51,829 bases of DNA from Microvirga sp. (lineage in GTDB: Bacteria; Pseudomonadota; Alphaproteobacteria; Rhizobiales; Beijerinckiaceae), in the NCBI GenBank assembly GCA_031181145.1, contig JAPSLB010000036.1, forward strand, positions 1 through 51,829, given 5' to 3'. The notes beneath the pieces were generated by a model. That model was not told where the DNA came from and did no database searches. It was given only the letters and a program-made list of their open reading frames with translations. The number at the start of each line of letters is the position of its first letter. Within the stretch, counting starts at the first letter, position 1. The translations under genes and the position numbers were made by a program. Below, piece by piece: positions 42,338 to 49,652 of this stretch.

Positions 42338-43471
42338 TTAACGTGACATCCCTACCGAGTCTTTGGCTCTGTCGATCTTGGTGCGTGCGTCACTCTCGGC
42401 GGCTTCAAGGCGCTCGGAGAATGCCTTTGCACGGGCGCTCAAGTCCTTGTGGCGGGCTTGTAACAAGGACAATGCCTCTCTCATGTAGGGCACGGGCTCG
42501 CCCCGCTTGGCCCGTGCAGATAGATCGTCACTCATCCGATTGCTTTCATCGCTGACAATGTTGCTGATGCAGAGGTTTGCCCGGCTAATGACACGCGCCG
42601 CGTTGACTGCATTGGCACTTATCGCATTGCTTGCCCTGACCGCATTCCCGGCCAGCCGGTTGGATTCGCGTACCAACGCCATGGCTTCATCGAAGGCCTG
42701 ACTAGTGTGTACATCGACAAACGTGCCCCCGCCTGCATTGGCGACGGACTGCAGGGAGGCCGCTTCCTTCGGTGGCAAGCCGAACCCGATAATGTTCACA
42801 ATGGCCCGGGTTTGTCCCTGATTGACCCGTTGTGCAATCTCTACGGGATCTCCGCCACAGGTCTCTTCCCCGTCCGAAACGACATAAATGATCTGCTCGC
42901 CGGAGGAAGATGAATCCTGGAGCATGGTTTCTGCTTGCCCTATGGCTGCTGCCAATGGGGTCCACCCCACGGCTTTGGTTTTGTCGAGGGCGGCCAGCAG
43001 GGCGGAATGATTAGCGGTCATTGGTGCTAGCGTGTCTATAGCGGAACAGGATTGTTCCTTGCCAGCTCGGGTATTATTCCCCTGTTGGCCGAAGGCGATC
43101 ACGGAAGCCTCGACATCGGCCGGAAGGGAGGCGATAAAGGTTCGAGCGGCTTGGCGGGCGAGGTCGAGCTTACTGCGACCATTGAGCCGACCGGCCATCG
43201 ATCCGGACCCGTCGACCAACACAATCGCGCGGCGCAACAACGCAGAGCCGGAAACCTCTTGCTTTCCTTCCATACGGGCTAGGCTTAGATTGGCCTCACC
43301 AAAGCAGGCCTCGGCATCATCCCTGATGAATTGACCTACATAAGCCTGCGCTGAGGTACCGGGATCCCTTCTGGGTTCGGCGCTATCAGCCCAGGTCTGG
43401 GAAGAGTGGAAAGTAGCTGCGCACAGCGCCAGCGCGGTCATCGAGCAGGTACGTTTCCGGTCGGACTTCAT
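42338..43471 (-). CDS. Secreted von Willebrand factor A domain protein
   Basis: A 377-residue protein. Signal peptide near residues 1-29 (MKSDRKRTCSMTALALCAAT, cleavage around TWADS). The vWA domain runs about 80-270 with the metal-ion-dependent adhesion site DGSGSM (87-92), the later GWTPLAAAI (Thr of MIDAS) and YVVSDGEETCGGDP. The C-terminal 110 residues are Ala/Arg/Ser-rich and coiled-coil-like (SLLQARHKDLSARAKAFSER). vWA proteins bind protein partners through a metal; in the periplasm it could act in adhesion or complex assembly. No MoxR-type ATPase is adjacent. A start at 43480 is less likely. Confidence 0.88.
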   Translation of the reverse strand: MKSDRKRTCSMTALALCAATFHSSQTWADSAEPRRDPGTSAQAYVGQFIRDDAEACFGEANLSLARMEGKQEVSGSALLRRAIVLVDGSGSMAGRLNGRSKLDLARQAARTFIASLPADVEASVIAFGQQGNNTRAGKEQSCSAIDTLAPMTANHSALLAALDKTKAVGWTPLAAAIGQAETMLQDSSSSGEQIIYVVSDGEETCGGDPVEIAQRVNQGQTRAIVNIIGFGLPPKEAASLQSVANAGGGTFVDVHTSQAFDEAMALVRESNRLAGNAVRASNAISANAVNAARVISRANLCISNIVSDESNRMSDDLSARAKRGEPVPYMREALSLLQARHKDLSARAKAFSERLEAAESDARTKIDRAKDSVGMSR

Positions 43472-43608
43472 GATGCACAACCTACATTGCCTTTACGGAA
43501 GATAGTGTAAGCTTCGAAAAAATGGGAATCCTTGAGTTTGCTAGTAACTAGTAAAGTCAGTGGCATAGTTTCCGTAACGCCCGCTACACGTCATGCAGAT
43601 CTCAGCCG

Positions 43609-43698
43609 CTATGAAGCCTCTGGATCATCCTGTATGAGCTGCTTGTTGTAGATCCACATGAAGGCTTCGATGAGGTCTATGAAGGGATCGTCTGTCAT
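43609..43698 (-). CDS. 29-residue micro-ORF of the DDP-IEAF family, copy 2
   Basis: Starts MTDDPFIDLIEAFMWIYNKQ and ends LIQDDPEAS. It has an ATG start with GAAGGA directly before it (tight spacing). The 43-base dispersed repeat lies just upstream. The stretch 43472-43895 otherwise holds no gene. Confidence 0.4.
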   Translation of the reverse strand: MTDDPFIDLIEAFMWIYNKQLIQDDPEAS

Positions 43699-43719
43699 TC
43701 CTTCAGACTAGAATGGTTC

Positions 43720-43762
43720 CTCCCTCCCATCCAGAGCAAGGGGAGAGGCGAGGGCGGCGTCG
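43720..43762. repeat. 43-bp dispersed repeat, copy 2
   Basis: See 39463-39505; two mismatches (C/T). It stands upstream of a minus-strand small gene in both places. Confidence 0.75.
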
Positions 43763-43895
43763 GCCCCAGCTCCTGCAATGAAGTGCTCAGATCTGCTCAT
43801 CTAAGCTGACACTCTGGCGTATCGTGAAGGTCCCCTTGTTAGCCAAACCGGTCATATCGCTGCCCCGAGGAGTTGGGCAACAAGGGTCTTGCCGA

Positions 43896-44555
43896 TTATC
43901 GCAGCGGAGAACGCTGCTGGCCGCTCTCGTCGAAATTTGTGCCGGCCAGCCAGTGACTGAAAGCGGCTTTGTTTTCAGGCCATTCATCGACCAGCTGCGA
44001 ATACCAGCTCGTATCCCGCCACCGTCCCTTGATGATCTGAGCCATTCGCCACGTTCCCTCAAAGACGAAACCAAACCTTTCAGCGGCACGTCGCGAAGGC
44101 ATGTTCAGGGCATTGCAGCGCCACGCCACGCGATTGAACCCCTGTTCGAACGCGTGGTCGAGCAGCAGGTAAACTGCCTCCGTCGCGGCTCGAGTGCGCT
44201 GCAGACGAGGAGCAAACCAGATGCTGCCGATCTCGATGGCAGCGTTATGAGGCTCGATATCGCAGTATGACAACCAACCGCCAGCCGCTCCTCCTGTCGG
44301 AATCACTGCAAAAAAGGGTTGATCGGCGAGAGCGGCGAGCTTTGCTATATGGCGTTTGAAATCGTCAAACGACGTAAATGGGCCGTATCCCAGATAGGTC
44401 CAGCTTTCATCAGCGTCCTGAGCTGCCTGCCACAGGTCCTCCGCATGGTGCTCGTCAAGCGGAACGAGCTTGACGCTTTGGCCGATATGCTCCCGCTTTC
44501 CGGGGGGCACGCAGGTCGGTACGGGTGCTATCGGCCCCTCAAGTAAATGAGTCAT
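43896..44555 (-). CDS. GNAT acetyltransferase, RimJ/RimL type
   Basis: A 219-residue protein from MTHLLEGPIAPV. Core features are VKLVPLDEHHAEDLWQAAQD near the start, AAIEIGSIWFAPRLQRTRAA (the acetyl-CoA pocket, normally QxTGAA), EAVYLLLDHAFEQGFNRVAW and RCNALNMPSRRAAERFGFVF. Relatives acetylate protein N-termini or small amines. The frame stays open upstream to 44873, but that part looks non-coding and the 314 bases between the two GNAT genes show no other gene. Confidence 0.9.
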   Translation of the reverse strand: MTHLLEGPIAPVPTCVPPGKREHIGQSVKLVPLDEHHAEDLWQAAQDADESWTYLGYGPFTSFDDFKRHIAKLAALADQPFFAVIPTGGAAGGWLSYCDIEPHNAAIEIGSIWFAPRLQRTRAATEAVYLLLDHAFEQGFNRVAWRCNALNMPSRRAAERFGFVFEGTWRMAQIIKGRWRDTSWYSQLVDEWPENKAAFSHWLAGTNFDESGQQRSPLR

Positions 44556-44869
44556 TCGGTCTCCGGTGTCACAAAATACCGGTTCTGCATCGCATGGATC
44601 GCTAACTTTTGCGACACTCGGGATGAGTAAATCCTCAATGACTGCAATTGGCACTAAGCCGCCCCTCCCAGAGTAAGGCAGGACAGAGGAGCCCAATGGG
44701 TCGGCTGCTTGTAAAGGCACATCGTCCAAGGATCGATGAACCATTCGGAGCAACTCCGAACGGACTTGTGCACCAACACCATGGGACATCGTTTCGAGGA
44801 TTTTAGTTGAGGATCTTCCTCTTCCGATCGGCGGCGAGAGGTCGCGAACTGACGAGAAGCCTCCGGGAA

Positions 44870-45382
44870 TCAACGCAACCGCAATTCTGCCCGAACGCCA
44901 TTCCTCCCAATCCTTGAATGTGAGAATCCAAGTGTACGAAGAAGGGCGAGGGCGCCGGCGTTCGAGGAAGTCGTTGTAGCAGTAACGACATCGGCAAGTG
45001 CGTTCCTGGCAATGTTGTCCAGCAGAAGTCTGGTCGCAGCCGCTGCAACCCCTTGCCCCCTGAAGGGCCGTGCAAGCCAGATGCCGATTTCCAGAACCCG
45101 GTTGTCCAACCCAGTCCTGGCCATCCGCACTGCACCGGCAATCGCCTGCATTTCCGGAGAAGTGGTAACGGCTATCGCATAAGTCCTCTCCCGATGCGCT
45201 CCATCAAGGCCGTCTCGCCGAGTCTGGTGGTAATCCCGCAACCATGCCACACGGCCGGGGGTCCATTGCGGATCATCTTCCAGCGGCGGGGTGACTTCGT
45301 CTGGCTTGGCCCCGTGTACAGCAGCCTCAACAAGCTGGGACAGAACCGTGTCGGTGACTGTGACGAGACTGACCTTCTGCAT
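44870..45382 (-). CDS. GNAT family acetyltransferase
   Basis: A 170-residue protein starting MQKVSLVTVTDTVLSQLVEA. After an N-terminal region with VTPPLEDDPQWTPGRVAWLR, the acetyl-CoA motif is clear: LEIGIWLARPFRGQGVAAAA (RGxGxA) followed by NAGALALLRTLGFSHSRIGR. The substrate is unknown; the N-terminal pattern is shared by a rhizobial GNAT subgroup (memory). Same direction as the other GNAT gene. Confidence 0.88.
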   Translation of the reverse strand: MQKVSLVTVTDTVLSQLVEAAVHGAKPDEVTPPLEDDPQWTPGRVAWLRDYHQTRRDGLDGAHRERTYAIAVTTSPEMQAIAGAVRMARTGLDNRVLEIGIWLARPFRGQGVAAAATRLLLDNIARNALADVVTATTTSSNAGALALLRTLGFSHSRIGRNGVRAELRLR

Positions 45383-45750
45383 GGTCGCGCCGATTGGTTC
45401 AGCTGGGAGAGTGAAACAGGGTGGGCAGAATGGCTGGGAATGTCCTGGACGACAACGCGGCTGTACATGCGAGGGAGCGGAACGCACCCAATCAGGTTAG
45501 GCTCATTGTCCGTCTTCAAGACCGCAGTGGTGCCATTCTATCCGACATAGGGCTCAAGCTCGTGAAAGACCTAGATGCGGCTTCCGTCCTTGGGTGCGGT
45601 CGCTATCGGTTGCCGCTTGCTCATACCGCTCTCCAAGCCGTGAGAGGGGCGGGGAAACGGTGGGACTCAAGGCATAAAAAGCCTAATGATTTCAGAGAAT
45701 GAAAATGGGTTCCACTTTGGCCTAAGCCTTTGCGATTTAAAGAGAATTGT
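45383..45750. other. Gene-poor right end of the island
   Basis: A plus-strand frame (45421 or 45430 to 45702, MAGNVLDDNAAVHARERNAP) cannot be excluded but has unnatural composition. Near 45630-45665 the minus strand encodes FPAPLTAWRAV, a fragment of the tail of the zinc-ribbon gene at 40258. Nothing else is seen. Confidence 0.4.
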
Positions 45751-45769
45751 ATTCCGCCCCTGGGCACCA
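45751..45769 (+). repeat. attR: copy of the tRNA-Phe 3' end
   Basis: ATTCCGCCCCTGGGCACCA, identical to 24628-24646. Upstream of it the rest of the tRNA is absent. Confidence 0.92.
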
Positions 45770-45779
45770 CTTTTCCCAG

Positions 45780-46004
45780 TTATTGAAATCTCTCCGCGAT
45801 TTTAAGGAATTGTCCCACCGCTGCGGCTTGGCCGTAGGATGCGGGACACCAAGCGCCTCGTGCTGCCAGCGCCTTTTGACGCGCCGCTTTCGTGTGCCGG
45901 GCGACCTCCTTGGAGGTTTGATGCCCCGTCGCAGCCTTGATCTCCTCCTCTGACTTTCCACGTCCTGTCGACGGGGCTGAGGCAACGCCAGAAGCCCGCC
46001 TCAT
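45780..46004 (-). pseudogene. C-terminal remnant of a second tyrosine integrase
   Basis: Contains GKSEEEIKAATGHQTSKEVA, RHTKAARQKALAARG and ends QFLKIAERFQ, matching the end of integrases where the second catalytic His (GHQTS) is followed by the nucleophile in EVxxYTKAA. Here that position is His, so the fragment is inactive. It stops 11 bases from attR, in the same orientation as the main integrase relative to attL. It is the trace of an older element at the same tRNA. Confidence 0.75.
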
Positions 46005-46024
46005 ATCTTGAGGCGGGCCTTTGG
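45994..46024. terminator. Hairpin between integrase remnant and GST gene
   Basis: Perfect 10-bp stem GCCCGCCTCA / TGAGGCGGGC with a 5-base loop, four bases past the GST stop codon. The minus-strand tail TTCTGG is only weakly T-rich. Confidence 0.6.
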
Positions 46025-46028
46025 TGCG

Positions 46029-46736
46029 TCAGGCCGCGAGCGCCTGCTGGCGCAGAAGGTCGTCCAGAGTGACCTCGCCCAGGAACCCGCCACTGCTGAC
46101 AGCGGGTTCGCTGCGTTCGATCGCATGTGCGAACCGGACTGCCGGATCCGTCTCCAGCCTTTCGAACAGTCGCTGCAAGGCCGGATACTCGCGGCGGTCA
46201 ACAACGTCGTGATACTTGGTCCACCGGGCAATGCCGATGAAGTAGGCGTCCGCCAATGTGCGCCCATCGCCCAGCAGCCAGTCATTGCCGCCGAGCATCC
46301 TTTCCAGGTCGGCGTGCGCCTTGGCGACTTTCGCCGCCCCATAGGCCCTGAGGACGTCCTTGTCGGGTCCTTCGAGCCCATGTTCAAGGGCGTGCCAGAG
46401 CGGGCCGAAGGCGGCGAAGAAGCTCGTGTTGAGAAACGACAGTACCTGGTTGAGTCGATCGAATTCCGGCGTGCCCTGGGCAAAGGACAGTCCCTTGCCG
46501 ATTCCCCGCGCCCCGAGATGGTTGAGGATGGCCATGCTCTCGCTGATCCGCTCGCCCGAGCCGGTCACCAGCGTCGGCGTCTCACCGGCGGGATTGATCC
46601 GGCGGTAGGCTTCGCTCTGCACAACCTCGGGCATCTCGATGCGGCAGAGCCGGTAAGGCTCTCCCAGCCATTCCAGGGCAACGATCGAGCCGAACGAGCA
46701 TCCTGACGGAACGCCGTACATGAGGGTTTGGACCAT
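46029..46736 (-). CDS. Glutathione S-transferase
   Basis: A 235-residue cytosolic protein. The N-terminal thioredoxin-fold domain opens VQTLMYGVPSGCSFGSIVAL and carries the cis-Pro segment INPAGETPTLVTGSGERISE with the ES pair that binds the glutathione gamma-Glu. The all-helical C-terminal domain has MLGGNDWLLGDGRTLADAYF, the usual N-capping Asp motif. The start is 104 bases from a divergent LysR gene that probably controls it. Substrate unknown. Confidence 0.92.
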   Translation of the reverse strand: MVQTLMYGVPSGCSFGSIVALEWLGEPYRLCRIEMPEVVQSEAYRRINPAGETPTLVTGSGERISESMAILNHLGARGIGKGLSFAQGTPEFDRLNQVLSFLNTSFFAAFGPLWHALEHGLEGPDKDVLRAYGAAKVAKAHADLERMLGGNDWLLGDGRTLADAYFIGIARWTKYHDVVDRREYPALQRLFERLETDPAVRFAHAIERSEPAVSSGGFLGEVTLDDLLRQQALAA

Positions 46737-46778
46737 GTGTGTCTCCTTGTGTCTATGACGACATCAAGGTGGCATTAT

Positions 46779-46820
46779 GGACTTTGCGGTGGTAGCGGCT
46801 ATTTTGGAAACTCAAAGTCC
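46779..46820. promoter_or_regulatory. Inverted repeat in the GST/LysR intergenic region
   Basis: Arms GGACTTTG (46779-46786) and CAAAGTCC (46813-46820), separated by 26 bases, in the 104-base divergent spacer. Likely the operator or overlapping promoter control site of the LysR protein, which often binds its own divergent promoter. Confidence 0.55.
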
Positions 46821-46840
46821 ACAAATATGAACGACGGCGC

Positions 46841-47722
46841 ATGCGATTCAACTTCAACGATCTCCACTTCCTCGTCCAGGCGGTCGACAATGGGGGCTTT
46901 GCCGCGGCCGCCCGGCACCTGGGCGTTCCCAAGTCGACGGTCAGCAAGCGGGTCGCCGAGCTCGAGGCGGATCTCGGCATCCGCCTGATCCATCGCACCT
47001 CGCGCAGCTTCGTGCTGACCGATGTTGGTCGGGACTTTTACAACCATGCCCGTGCTGCCGTCATCGAGGCGGAAGCGGCCGAGAGCGTGGTGCAGCGGCG
47101 GCAGGCGGAGCCAGCGGGCACGGTGCGGATCACCGCCTCCGTGCCGGTGGCGCAGTTCCATCTGGCCGATCGCCTGCCGGCCCTCGCCCGCGCCTATCCC
47201 AAGCTGGACCTGCAACTCCACGTCACCGACCGTTTCGTCGACCTTGTCCGGGAGGGCTTCGACATCGCGATCCGGAGCCATTTCGCGCCGCTGCCCGATT
47301 CCGATCTCATGCAGCGCCGGATGAGGGTCGAGCGGATCACGCTGGTCGCCGCGCCGAACTACCTGGCCCGGCGGGGCACGCCGGAACGTCCGGAAGACCT
47401 CGCCGGGCACGATGGGCTGCTGACGGGGCCCGCGGCGGGAACATGGTATCTGAAGGACAACGGCAGCCGAGAGGTTCAGGTCACCCCGGCGGCGCGGCTG
47501 GTGGCTGATGAGTCCTCGGTGCTGTTGAAGGCGGCGGCTGCGGGACTTGGCATCGCCTGCCTTCCCGAAGCCATGGCGGCGGTGCCGATCGCAAACGGGG
47601 AACTGGCAACGGTGCTACCGGACTGGACCGCCGGCAGCGTGACTTCCACGATCCTGACGCCGCATCGGCGCGGCCAGCTTCCTGCCGTCAGGGCCGTCAT
47701 CGATTTTCTGGCGGCCGGCTAA
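46841..47722 (+). CDS. LysR family transcriptional regulator
   Basis: A 293-residue protein. N-terminal winged helix: FNDLHFLVQAVDNGGFAAAA, RHLGVPKSTVSKRVAELEAD. The effector domain includes the typical RIHRTSRSFVLTDVG-like linker region and SVPVAQFHLADRLPALARAY, later FDIAIRSHFAPLPDSDLMQR, of the CrgA-like group. Divergent from the GST gene, which is its likely target; the inducer is unknown. It is probably chromosomal or part of the older element. Confidence 0.92.
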   Translation: MRFNFNDLHFLVQAVDNGGFAAAARHLGVPKSTVSKRVAELEADLGIRLIHRTSRSFVLTDVGRDFYNHARAAVIEAEAAESVVQRRQAEPAGTVRITASVPVAQFHLADRLPALARAYPKLDLQLHVTDRFVDLVREGFDIAIRSHFAPLPDSDLMQRRMRVERITLVAAPNYLARRGTPERPEDLAGHDGLLTGPAAGTWYLKDNGSREVQVTPAARLVADESSVLLKAAAAGLGIACLPEAMAAVPIANGELATVLPDWTAGSVTSTILTPHRRGQLPAVRAVIDFLAAG

Positions 47723-48192
47723 CGGCCGGCGGTCGATGGCTCCGGTTGGATCGCTGCCTTGAGCGCCGCTTGCAGGGATGGTGGGTAACGGGCGAGGAGC
47801 CATACGGCCCTTCAGCCACCCGGTGGATGTCCGGATTGCGGTCGTCGAAGGCGTATGCCCGCCCGTCGCTCATGCCGCCCTCCATGTCCTGTGAGGGGGC
47901 GGAACTCGGCGGGGCAGGAGGGGCTCCCGTCCGGCTATGCAAGCTGGCCCAGCCTCTATGGGGATTGCCCACCAAGTATTGGGGCTGCACCGTCAAGGCT
48001 GCCGTGGTTCCGGAGCCAACCGCAATCGGCTCCGGATCACGCTGAGCGCATCGTGCGGAAAAGCGGACCCGGTTTTCGCCGACGCGGCCCTTCGGGTCCG
48101 CTCCAGGCGATGCGCTCATTCAAGAAGGGAGCATCGGACCCAAAAATGCGAACCCACTTATGGGGCCGATGCTCTAGCCGAAAGGGATCATT
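47723..48192. other. Intergenic region with a Hyphomicrobiales-type palindrome
   Basis: 470 bases with no convincing gene; a minus-strand frame containing MSDGRAYAFDDRNPDIHR is possible but weak. At 48131-48172 lies an imperfect palindrome starting GCATCGGACCCAAAA and ending TGGGGCCGATGC, and just before it (48050-48110) a phrase GTGCGGAAAAGCGGACCCGG, both typical of scattered repeats in this order of bacteria. Confidence 0.45.
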
Positions 48193-48546
48193 TTATCTGA
48201 TCCGGACGACGCGAATGACGTCGCCAGACCGGGCATTGATCACAACCCGTATGCGGTTTCCGCGTCGGTCACGCCCTGAGACCCGCCACTCACGATCTCC
48301 CCGCACCACCCGATTGACCTCAACCACGCCGCGTCGGCGGGCAATCCCGATTGCTTCACGCTCCGAGACGCGCCACCTGGAACCTGGACCACGGCGGTGG
48401 TCGGAGTCTGGATTGATCCGAACGCCACCTGGGCCGATCTGGATGCTTTGGGCCTGGGCAGCCGCGCCGACGCCGGGAATGACAGGGGCGGCAAGCAGAA
48501 GCCCGAGGGAGGCCAAAAGGGAGAGCCGAACGAACGAGAGGCGCAT
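48193..48546 (-). CDS. PepSY-like secreted protein
   Basis: A 117-residue protein with signal peptide MRLSFVRLSLLASLGLLLAA, cleavage near AQAQS. The mature part SEREAIGIARRRGVVEVNRV, VRGDREWRVSGRDRRGNRIR, VVINARSGDVIRVVRIR fits the PepSY fold, found in periplasmic proteins that modulate proteases or bind metals. Start 48546 has GGAATATC upstream; 48558 is possible. Confidence 0.8.
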   Translation of the reverse strand: MRLSFVRLSLLASLGLLLAAPVIPGVGAAAQAQSIQIGPGGVRINPDSDHRRGPGSRWRVSEREAIGIARRRGVVEVNRVVRGDREWRVSGRDRRGNRIRVVINARSGDVIRVVRIR

Positions 48547-48633
48547 TTGATATTCCATCACTGTTGATGCCGTAGAGTGAGGGTCCGGCCCTGAACGGCC
48601 ATTGAATGGCTCATTCAGGGAAGGGGAGGTCCC

Positions 48634-48855
48634 ATGCTCGGGAACGAGGCGGAGCTCTCGATCGGCGCAGTGTGCGGGAAGGACCTGATCGTGCCGGCTC
48701 CTTGGCCCAGGAACGACTGGGTACCCGGTCCTCCGCCCGATTCAGGACTGGGTGGCGGAGCAACCGCCCCAGTGGACGGCCGGCTTGCTGCACTGCCTGT
48801 GCGGACAGTCAACTTTCTCAGGGAACTTGACTGTAATTACCTTGCGGAAGGGTGA
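48634..48855 (+). CDS. 73-residue hypothetical protein
   Basis: Starts MLGNEAELSIGAVCGKDLIV and ends LDCNYLAEG. The composition is ordinary but the ribosome site is unusually strong (GGGGAGG, six bases upstream of the ATG), which is why it is listed. It is divergent from the PepSY gene. No family recognised. Confidence 0.35.
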   Translation: MLGNEAELSIGAVCGKDLIVPAPWPRNDWVPGPPPDSGLGGGATAPVDGRLAALPVRTVNFLRELDCNYLAEG

Positions 48856-49146
48856 AATACTACCAATGAGTTATAAGATTTGTCTGCTTTCAGACAGACC
48901 AAGTTCGCAAAATTCAGGTATTTGCGAACCTGTCCTTAAACAACTTGCAGCCAAGCTGGGACGAATACTCGCTGTCCGCCAGGATGGGGACTCCCGGTTT
49001 TGGATTGCGCTGGTGCCACGGACGCCTAGATGTTCAGTCGTAACTAATTCATTGCGAGTTGATTTTCGAGAGCTTCGCAGCTCCCCATGCACTTCGCCTC
49101 GCCAGCGGAGCATGAACAACAAGCATACAAACAGCAGGGTGGAATT
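48856..49146. other. AT-richer spacer with a perfect palindrome
   Basis: At 48903-48929 the arms GTTCGCAAA and TTTGCGAAC (9 bp, perfect) surround a 9-base loop, like an operator or RNA hairpin. A frame from 48867 (MSYKICLLSDRPSSQNSGIC) runs through it but then overlaps the next gene in the wrong frame and is not accepted. Confidence 0.4.
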
Positions 49147-49449
49147 ATGCCGAACCAGCAGCATGGAGTGTCTGCGCTTGACCAGTTGGTTGTCGGCGCA
49201 GACCGGAGCTTCGATCTGCACGCGCTTCTGCGGGACACGGTCCGCACCCTCTCCAACCTCGACTTCGAGCATCAGCACGAGATGCAGAAGCTGGAGAGCA
49301 GCAGGACCAACCCGGTTCTGAAGAGGCAGATTGCAGAGAACCTGAGGCTGCGCCATCGCGAGCGGAGGCAGCCCTATGTCGGACTCGTGACCCAGCTTCA
49401 GAAGCATCTTGCGTCCGCCGAGCGGCGCGACTTGCAAGCGGCGGGCTGA
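49147..49449 (+). CDS. Conserved-looking helical protein of unknown function
   Basis: A 100-residue protein starting MPNQQHGVSALDQLVVGADR, then SFDLHALLRDTVRTLSNLDF, later NPVLKRQIAENLRLRHRERR. Mostly helical, soluble, charged. The start at 49147 has GGTGGAATT before it; a longer start at 49087 is possible. A good terminator follows 52 bases after the stop. No family recognised. Confidence 0.65.
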   Translation: MPNQQHGVSALDQLVVGADRSFDLHALLRDTVRTLSNLDFEHQHEMQKLESSRTNPVLKRQIAENLRLRHRERRQPYVGLVTQLQKHLASAERRDLQAAG

Positions 49450-49500
49450 CCGACATTGTCCTTTTCGCCGGCTCATCTGCCCCTACGGGCCGGGATCTTG

Positions 49501-49527
49501 AAGCGCCCCACCGGGCGCTTCTTTTTG
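49501..49527 (+). terminator. Rho-independent terminator
   Basis: Perfect 8-bp stem AAGCGCCC / GGGCGCTT with a 4-base loop, then CTTTTTG. It ends the transcript of the 49147-49449 gene. Confidence 0.85.
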
Positions 49528-49652
49528 CCCTCTTCCTGGAACAAAGCTCGTGGCCGGATTGCTGCGTCCCTCACCGCAGAACGGAAAGCTGCGCCGACCC
49601 GTCCAGGCCCGGTATCCTGGTTCCGGGCGGTCCCGGCGGTCCGCCCGATGCG

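Larger units (their letters stand above)
24628..45769. mobile_element. Integrated genomic island in tRNA-Phe, about 21.1 kb
   Basis: Bounded by the 19-bp direct repeat ATTCCGCCCCTGGGCACCA (24628-24646 and 45751-45769). At the left end lie a tyrosine integrase reading toward the tRNA and an AlpA/Xis-like gene, the standard layout of tRNA-targeting elements. GC content is visibly lower and more uneven than in the flanks. Contents include two HNH nucleases, a sliding-clamp homologue, a NusG paralogue, an RTX protein, an MFS pump, an IS3 element, two AraC modules, a vWA protein and two acetyltransferases. No structural phage genes, terminase, relaxase or mating genes are seen. The integrase is frameshifted, so self-mobility is doubtful. 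Confidence 0.88.

Noticed and set aside
44556..44873. N-terminal extension of the GNAT gene up to 44873
   Set aside because: The frame is open, but the extra 106 residues lack similarity to the family and MTHLLEGP is a natural start.
24628..45769. CRISPR array or restriction/abortive-infection system in the island
   Set aside because: No regularly spaced repeats and no recognised defence nuclease, methylase or toxin-antitoxin pair were found; the HNH genes are of the small phage type.
47697..48119. 140-codon minus-strand frame after the LysR gene
   Set aside because: Overlaps scattered intergenic repeats and has unnatural Arg/Ser/Pro composition; no ribosome site.
48867..49321. Gene starting MSYKICLLSDRPSS
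   Set aside because: The second half overlaps the better-supported 49147-49449 gene in another frame and turns Ser/Thr/Arg-rich there.
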